Below are positions 59,820 through 64,000 of a DNA stretch of 64,000 bases, piece by piece. The notes under the pieces are model-generated. The model was not told where the DNA came from, made no database searches, and saw nothing but the letters and a program-made list of their open reading frames with translations. The DNA is from Micromonospora kangleipakensis (lineage in GTDB: Bacteria; Actinomycetota; Actinomycetes; Mycobacteriales; Micromonosporaceae). The position numbers and the translations under genes are program-made. Location of the stretch: the NCBI RefSeq assembly GCF_004217615.1, contig NZ_SHLD01000001.1, positions 2,108,001 through 2,172,000 of the forward strand, given 5' to 3'. Positions within the stretch are counted from its first letter, which is position 1. Each line of letters begins with the position of its first letter.

Positions 59820-60135
59820 ATGAGCAGCACCGCCCGCGTCCGTCCCGCCGTCCCGCGGGGCGGGTGACCCGTCCGGTGGGTGGCTGCGGGAGATTCCGCT
59901 GCCGCCGTACGTGACCGGCGAGGACGCCCAGTTCGCGGTGCGGGCGGTGGTGGTGCACGCGCCGCGGCGCTGGTCCGGCGGGACGGTCTGCCGCAACGAC
60001 GCCAGCCCGCACCCGTGCCGGCTGCACCGGTGGGGCCAGCGGGTGCTCACGCTGCGCGGGCTGCCAGCCGCCGAGATCGACGCGCTGATCGAGCGTGGCG
60101 ACCCGACCGAGCCCCCACACCGGCCCGGCGCCTGA
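59820..60135 (+). CDS. Small Cys/His-containing protein (copy 2) with an apparent frameshift
   Basis: ATG 59820 has a strong ribosome site (TGGAGG at 59806-59811, inside a GTGGAG/CTCCAC dyad) but meets TGA after 15 codons. One extra base near 59850-59865, in a G-rich run, shifts the frame. Without it the product would read MSSTARVRPAVPRGG..DPSGGWLREIPLPPYVTGEDA and continue into AVRAVVVHAPRRW, CRNDASPHPCRLHRWGQR, closely matching copy 1 at 51629-52087. Either a real frameshift, programmed shift, or a sequencing error. A GTG at 59911 is in the second frame but has no ribosome site. Confidence 0.6.
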
Positions 60136-60143
60136 CCCGTCGC

Positions 60144-60178
60144 CGCGGGCCCCGCCCCTTTGGGGGACGGGGCCCGCG
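60144..60178. terminator. Bidirectional terminator
   Basis: CGCGGGCCCCG pairs perfectly with CGGGGCCCGCG; inside, CCCC-TTT-GGGG adds four pairs. It lies between the stops of the Cys/His protein (60135) and the S13 peptidase (60184). Confidence 0.8.
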
Positions 60179-60183
60179 CCGGG

Positions 60184-61764
60184 TCAGCAGGCGATCGGCT
60201 TCACCCAGGAGCACTCCAGGCCCTCCGGCACCCGCGGTGCGTCCGGCTCCGTCGGCACCGCCAGCCGCGCCGTGGTCGCCTTCTCGGTGTACGAGGCGAG
60301 CGCGATGGCGATCTGGTCCTCCAGCCCCTTCACCGAGGAGGTCAGGTAGTTGTTGAGCACGATCGAGAAGGCCAGCAGGTGGCCGTCGGCGTCGGTGACG
60401 TAGCCGGAGAGGCTGGACACGCCGGTCAGGCTGCCGGTCTTGGCGTGCACGTTGTTCGCCGCGACCGTCCCGCGCATCCGGCTGCGCAGCGTCCCGCCGA
60501 CGAAGCGTTCGGCGTTGCCGGCGACCGGCAGGGCGGCGTACCAGGTGTCGAACCAGGGCTCGGCACGGACCGCGGCGAGCAGCGCGACGAACTCCGCCGG
60601 CGGGATCAGGTTGCGCCGGGAGAGGCCAGAGCCGTCACGCTGGCGCAGCGTCCCGGTGTTCACGCCGCTGTCGCCGACGTACTCGCCGATCGCGGCGAGC
60701 CCGGCCGACCAGGTCCCGGAGCCGGAGATGACCCGGCCGAGCTCCTTGGTCAGCACCTCGGCGTGGCCGTTGTTGGAGAGCTTGAGGAACGGCACCATCA
60801 GGTCGGCCAGCGGCATCGAGTCGTGCCGCGCGACCGGCTTCGCGTCGTCCGGGGTGGCCTGCCCGAGCACGGTCCGGCCGAGCACCCGGACGCCGTGCCG
60901 CAGCAGCGCGGCCCGGAAGATGTCGGCGGCGTAGCCGGTCGGCTCCCAGACGGTCATCCAGTCGCTCTCCGGCGCCTCGCCGACCGCGATCTGTCCGGTC
61001 ACCACGATGGTGTTGCTCCCGTGGTCGCGCTCGAAGGAGATCGTCGTCTCCCCGTCGGCGACCGTCTCGGCCCGGTTGTCGATCCGGAGGTAGCCGTTGG
61101 GCGGGGTCATCGTCACCACCGGCGGCGCGCCCGCGCCGGCCGCCGGGGCGGCTTGCACGATCACCGTGCCGGCGTCGTAGTCGGTGTCCGGCGCCACGGT
61201 CAGCGCCGAGACCTGGGCGGCGTAGTAGTAGGACTCGTCGTCCCAGGTCCAGTCGGGACCCAGCCGGGTGCGGTCGTACCGGGTGTCGTCGGCGACCAGG
61301 TTCCCGGTGACCACCCGGACGCCCTCGGCCGCGACCTGGGCGGCCAGCTCGTCGTAGTCCCCGGCCAGCATGGTCGGGTCGCCGCCGCCGCGCAGGTACA
61401 GGTTGCCGGAGAGCAGCCCGGCGCGCCGCGCGCCGCTGCCGGCGACGTCGGTGGTGAACCGGTGGCCGGGGCCGAGCAGTTCCAGCGCCGCGGTCGAGGT
61501 GAGCAGCTTGGTGTTGGAGGCCGGCACCAGCCGGCGGTCCCCGTTGCGCTGGTAGAGGGTCTGGCCGGTGGTGGTGTCCACGACAACCACACCGGCCTGC
61601 GCCCCGGCCAGGCGGGAGTCGGCGAGGACGGCGTCGATGGTGGCGTTCAGCCGGGTCTGCGCGGGGGTGGGCGACTCGGCTGTGGCGGTGGGGGCGCCGG
61701 CGGTGGCCGCGGTGGCGACCAGCGTCAGCACCGCGAGCGTCCGGGGGAAGAGACGACGATCCAT
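60184..61764 (-). CDS. dacB: S13 D-alanyl-D-alanine carboxypeptidase/endopeptidase (PBP4-like)
   Basis: A 526-residue secreted penicillin-binding protein. A Sec signal (LAVLTLVATAATAGAP) precedes the S13 motifs SNTK (S83, K86) in VPASNTKLL, SNN in LSNNGHAEVL, and KTG in VHAKTGSLTG. Domain II and III insertions are present as expected for PBP4. It trims cross-links and pentapeptides in peptidoglycan. A 9-base imperfect dyad lies 18 bases upstream of the start. Together with the M15 and NlpC enzymes it gives this region several wall hydrolases. Confidence 0.93.
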   Translation of the reverse strand: MDRRLFPRTLAVLTLVATAATAGAPTATAESPTPAQTRLNATIDAVLADSRLAGAQAGVVVVDTTTGQTLYQRNGDRRLVPASNTKLLTSTAALELLGPGHRFTTDVAGSGARRAGLLSGNLYLRGGGDPTMLAGDYDELAAQVAAEGVRVVTGNLVADDTRYDRTRLGPDWTWDDESYYYAAQVSALTVAPDTDYDAGTVIVQAAPAAGAGAPPVVTMTPPNGYLRIDNRAETVADGETTISFERDHGSNTIVVTGQIAVGEAPESDWMTVWEPTGYAADIFRAALLRHGVRVLGRTVLGQATPDDAKPVARHDSMPLADLMVPFLKLSNNGHAEVLTKELGRVISGSGTWSAGLAAIGEYVGDSGVNTGTLRQRDGSGLSRRNLIPPAEFVALLAAVRAEPWFDTWYAALPVAGNAERFVGGTLRSRMRGTVAANNVHAKTGSLTGVSSLSGYVTDADGHLLAFSIVLNNYLTSSVKGLEDQIAIALASYTEKATTARLAVPTEPDAPRVPEGLECSWVKPIAC

Positions 61765-62194
61765 GCGTCGATGCTGCCATGGAGGTTTCTTCCAGAGAAG
61801 CCTCTGCCCCGAAAGTTATTTCCGATCAGGGTGGGTGCGGCGGTGCGGCCGGACGATCGGCGGCCCGGCGGCCGACCGATCCGACGGTGTGCCGGCGGGC
61901 GTCCTCCATGCCGTCGAGCTTATGGACATCCGGGTCGGTCCGGGCCGGGAAACCCCTGGTCGCCGCCCCGATTACCCGTTTCGGGGCGGGTCACGCCCGG
62001 CACCGGCCGGCACGGTGTCGACTGATCCCGCTCTATTTGACGGATGCCCGACCAGGGGGCAACGTAGGCCATGAGGGGCGTTCAAGCTGCCCTGGTTTGC
62101 ACGGCGAAGACCGATTCGCCTTCCTGGGCCCGGGCCCGGCCCGCGCGGTCGCGCCGAACCACCGCGATCCCGAACAGCCACGAGGAGTTCCGCC
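61765..62194. other. 430-bp gap with one dyad
   Basis: No gene is supported. GAGGTTTCT and AGAAGCCTC (61782-61804, one mismatch) form a dyad upstream of dacB, a possible operator. The right end supplies the ribosome site of the HesB-like gene (GAGGAG). No clear promoter or terminator was seen by eye. Confidence 0.4.
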
Positions 62195-62476
62195 ATGCTG
62201 ACCATGACCGACAACGCCATGATGGTGATCCGCGACCTCGCCGTCCAGGAGGACGTCGGCGAGGACGGCGGCCTGCGCATCGCCGCCGACACCGACGCCG
62301 GCTCGCTCTCCATCGAGCTGGTGCCGCAGCCGGCGCAGGGCGACCAGGTGGTCGACAACGAGGGTGCCCGGATCTTCCTCGACGCCGACGCCGCCGAGCT
62401 GCTCAACGACACCTCCGTCGACGCGACCGTCGACGACGAGGGGATCGTGCAGTTCGGCTTCACCGAGAGGGAGTGA
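62195..62476 (+). CDS. HesB/IscA-like protein lacking iron-sulfur cysteines
   Basis: A 93-residue protein of the HesB/IscA fold family: MTDNAMMVIRDLAVQEDVGE, GLRIAADTDAGSLSIELVPQ and GARIFLDADAAELLNDTSVD. No cysteine is present, so it cannot hold a cluster in the usual way. Similar cysteine-free versions occur in actinomycetes with unknown roles. GAGGAG lies seven bases before ATG 62195. It ends close to the stop of the Beta-family gene. Confidence 0.85.
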   Translation: MLTMTDNAMMVIRDLAVQEDVGEDGGLRIAADTDAGSLSIELVPQPAQGDQVVDNEGARIFLDADAAELLNDTSVDATVDDEGIVQFGFTERE

Positions 62477-62486
62477 CCGGCTCGGC

Positions 62487-63590
62487 TCAGCCCGCGCGGC
62501 GGGTCTCCCCGCCCCGGTGCGGCCGGCCGGACCGTCCCCGCTCGGGGGCGTCCTGGCCGGCGCCCCAGGGCCCGGGCCGCTGCCCGCGGTCCGGCCGGAG
62601 CAGCGTGCCCAGCACGTACGCCAGATGGTGCGACGTGGTCCACGCCGCCCAGTTGCTCGCCGACCCGGCGCCCGCCCCGCGCCGGGCGCGGCGCAGGATC
62701 TCGTGGTCGCCCCAGGAGAACGCCGCCCCGGCCGTCGGCCAGTGCGGGGCCGCCACCAGCGTCCGGCACAGGTCGGCGAAGCGGTCGTCGCCCCGACCGC
62801 CCCGCCGCGACCAGCGGTAGACCCACCAGGCCCCGTCGGCCGTGTAGCGCAGCGTCGGCAGCCGGTCGCCGGGGCCGTCCGCGCCCGGCACCGCGGAGCC
62901 GACGCCGTAGTCGCCGTACCCCACGCCGAGGTCGGCCAGGCGCTGCCAGAGCTGCCAGTCGAAGCGGTCGAGGCGTACCGGTTCGTCGGTGGGGAGGCGG
63001 GCCAGGGTCGGCGGCATCCCGCCGGCCGCCACGGTGACCGAGCGCCAGGCGTGCCGCCGGGCCCAGTCCAACAGCCGCCGGACCCGGGGCTCGGCCAGCC
63101 GCACGTCCGCCGGGCAGCAGACGTCGCCCGCGTCGACGAGCAGGTCGCACTGCTCCGGGACCAGCCGGGCGAGCCGCCAGACCCGCTCGACCGCGGTCGT
63201 CGTCGCGTCCGGGCCCGCCCGGTCCTGCCCGGTCCGCAGCCGGACCACGGCCCGCCGGGCGTACGCCCGCGCGGCCACCCCGTGCGCCACCAGCCGCCGG
63301 TCGCTCTCCGCCAGCCCGACCACCGGCACCAGGGGTACGCCCCAGCGGACCAGCTCGCTCTCCGGAGCGTCCGGCAGCGCGGAGACGTCGACGGCCGGCA
63401 GCAGCCCGGCCGGCAACCGGCCGACGAGGTCCACCGTGCACGGATCGACCACGCAGACGTCGAGAACCGGAGCGAGCAGCGCAACGGCGGCGTCGTCGAA
63501 ATGGGCCAGTGCCTCGAGCTCACCCCGACGACCGGCCAGAAGGGGGCGGTAGACCGGTTCCGCCGCCCGACCCCCGTGGGCGGGCACCAT
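62487..63590 (-). CDS. Beta-protein family (PF14350-like) protein
   Basis: A 367-residue protein with the Beta family order: YRPLLAGRRGELEALAHFDD at the start, LVPVVGLAES, CDLLVDAGDVCCP, WRSVTVAAGGMPPTLARLP, LGVGYGDYGVGSAVPG and RYTADGAWWVYR, ending with TSHHLAYVLGT. Relatives are related to phage T4 RegB/Beta-like and to proteins suspected in phage defence; the activity is unknown. ATG 63590 is the start. Five 12-bp tandem repeats lie 39 bases upstream of it. Confidence 0.75.
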   Translation of the reverse strand: MVPAHGGRAAEPVYRPLLAGRRGELEALAHFDDAAVALLAPVLDVCVVDPCTVDLVGRLPAGLLPAVDVSALPDAPESELVRWGVPLVPVVGLAESDRRLVAHGVAARAYARRAVVRLRTGQDRAGPDATTTAVERVWRLARLVPEQCDLLVDAGDVCCPADVRLAEPRVRRLLDWARRHAWRSVTVAAGGMPPTLARLPTDEPVRLDRFDWQLWQRLADLGVGYGDYGVGSAVPGADGPGDRLPTLRYTADGAWWVYRWSRRGGRGDDRFADLCRTLVAAPHWPTAGAAFSWGDHEILRRARRGAGAGSASNWAAWTTSHHLAYVLGTLLRPDRGQRPGPWGAGQDAPERGRSGRPHRGGETRRAG

Positions 63591-63629
63591 ACTTCAGGGT
63601 AGCGAGACATCGGCGCCGATCACAGGCTT

Positions 63630-63689
63630 TCCGGCCAGCGGTCCGGCCAGCGGTCCGGCCAGCGGTCCGGCCAGCGGTCCGGCCAGCGA
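63630..63689. repeat. Five tandem 12-bp repeats (TCCGGCCAGCGG)
   Basis: Units start at 63630, 63642, 63654, 63666 and 63678; the last ends in A instead of G. They lie between the divergently placed Beta-family start (63590) and the next gene's stop (63774), so they fall in the leader or promoter of the Beta-family gene. Possible binding array or slippage product. Confidence 0.9.
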
Positions 63690-63773
63690 CCGGGCTGCGC
63701 CGCACCGCGCGCCGACCCGCTCCGGGGGGTCGGGGCGGACGTGGCCCCCCGACCCCGGCAGGTGATCGGTCAC

Positions 63774-64000
63774 TCAGTCGTCGTCCCGCTCGTCGGTGCG
63801 GTCGCCGCCGTGGTCGTCGGCCCACTTCCGCTCGATCTCGACCACGGTGCCGTTGCCCCGGTCGACCTTGACCTCGAGCCCGGCGCCGCCCTTGACAACC
63901 GTGAAGCTCCACACCGGATGCGGTGCTCCCCCTCGGCCTCGATCTCCACGAACCGGCCGCCGCCACGTCACCTCGTCGACCCGGCTGGCCACCGGCATGT
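63774..64000 (-). CDS. PepSY-like protein, partial (5' end beyond window)
   Basis: The visible 75 residues end VVKGGAGLEVKVDRGNGTVV then EIERKWADDHGG and an Asp/Arg-rich tail. The block GLEVKVDRGNGTVVEIE fits the end of a PepSY domain (VDxxTGxV pattern). In about 63905-63960 another frame reads GGRFVEIEAEGEHRIR, which looks more natural than the annotated one; two compensating base changes or errors may be present. The gene start lies beyond base 64000. Confidence 0.55.
   Translation of the reverse strand, partial: MPVASRVDEVTWRRPVRGDRGRGGAPHPVWSFTVVKGGAGLEVKVDRGNGTVVEIERKWADDHGGDRTDERDDD

Noticed and set aside
63630..63689. CRISPR array
   Set aside because: The 12-bp units are contiguous with no spacers, so this is a simple tandem repeat.
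1..64000. tRNA, tmRNA or rRNA genes
   Set aside because: No convincing T-arm (GGTTCGAATCC-like) with matching acceptor stem was seen by eye; a tRNA search program was not available.

Overview
The window is very GC-rich DNA with dense, often ATGA- or GTGA-coupled genes, GTG and TTG starts, F420-type reductases, a SigE-family sigma factor and an actinobacterial-style c-di-AMP riboswitch. It looks like chromosome of a high-GC actinomycete, most probably Micromonospora or a close relative (inference from gene families; no search was run).

Left third (1-20,045): an accessory zone. It opens with the 3' end of a gene whose full-length paralogue sits at 18,519-20,045, so about 18 kb is bracketed by related sequence in direct orientation. 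Inside are a DHA2-type drug exporter, a DUF5709 protein, and a defence-like group: a membrane-anchored NACHT/STAND-type NTPase, an SF1 helicase, a modification-reader (PUA/EVE-like) plus HNH endonuclease fusion, and a two-helix membrane protein coupled to a small unknown ORF. Next come a decayed second copy of the NTPase gene, split by a 1.7-kb insert carrying two small genes, then remnants of a Tn3-family transposase and of a TniQ-like protein. Between the remnants lies an intact vanZ-like gene plus response regulator/histidine kinase operon. A secreted NlpC/P60 hydrolase with a c-di-AMP (ydaO-type) riboswitch leader closes the zone.

Middle (20,038-47,787): ordinary accessory metabolism and regulation. 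This includes NmrA-like and GYD-domain proteins; an ArsR-SRPBCC-DHFR operon with a dyad over the regulator start codon; a SUKH-3 immunity-type protein; a large ATPase regulator; an FMN reductase-DrrA-DrrB exporter operon; a GNAT; a coupled membrane-protein/coiled-coil pair; an SDR-AKR operon divergent from an MmyB-type regulator across a perfect 26-bp palindrome; a second AKR and a LysR regulator; a sigma factor with its coupled membrane partner; a class A beta-lactamase-like protein; a Tat-exported metallo-hydrolase; a TM2 protein; DUF1697; an APC permease coupled to acetamidase/formamidase; and a ParA ATPase with a coupled small partner.

Right third (48,052-64,000): secreted and cell-envelope proteins and small oxidoreductases. 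These include an immune-inhibitor-A-like zinc peptidase, lipoproteins, a SOUL protein, M15 and S13 DD-peptidases, two PPOX/F420 proteins, a Ddn-like nitroreductase, a serine beta-lactamase-fold hydrolase, a pentapeptide-repeat protein, a His-Cys caspase-like candidate, a two-copy small Cys/His protein family (one copy frameshifted), a cysteine-free HesB-like protein, a Beta-family protein with 12-bp tandem repeats upstream of its start, and a partial PepSY-like gene. Several tail-to-tail gene pairs are separated by strong perfect hairpins. No tRNA, rRNA or CRISPR array was seen.
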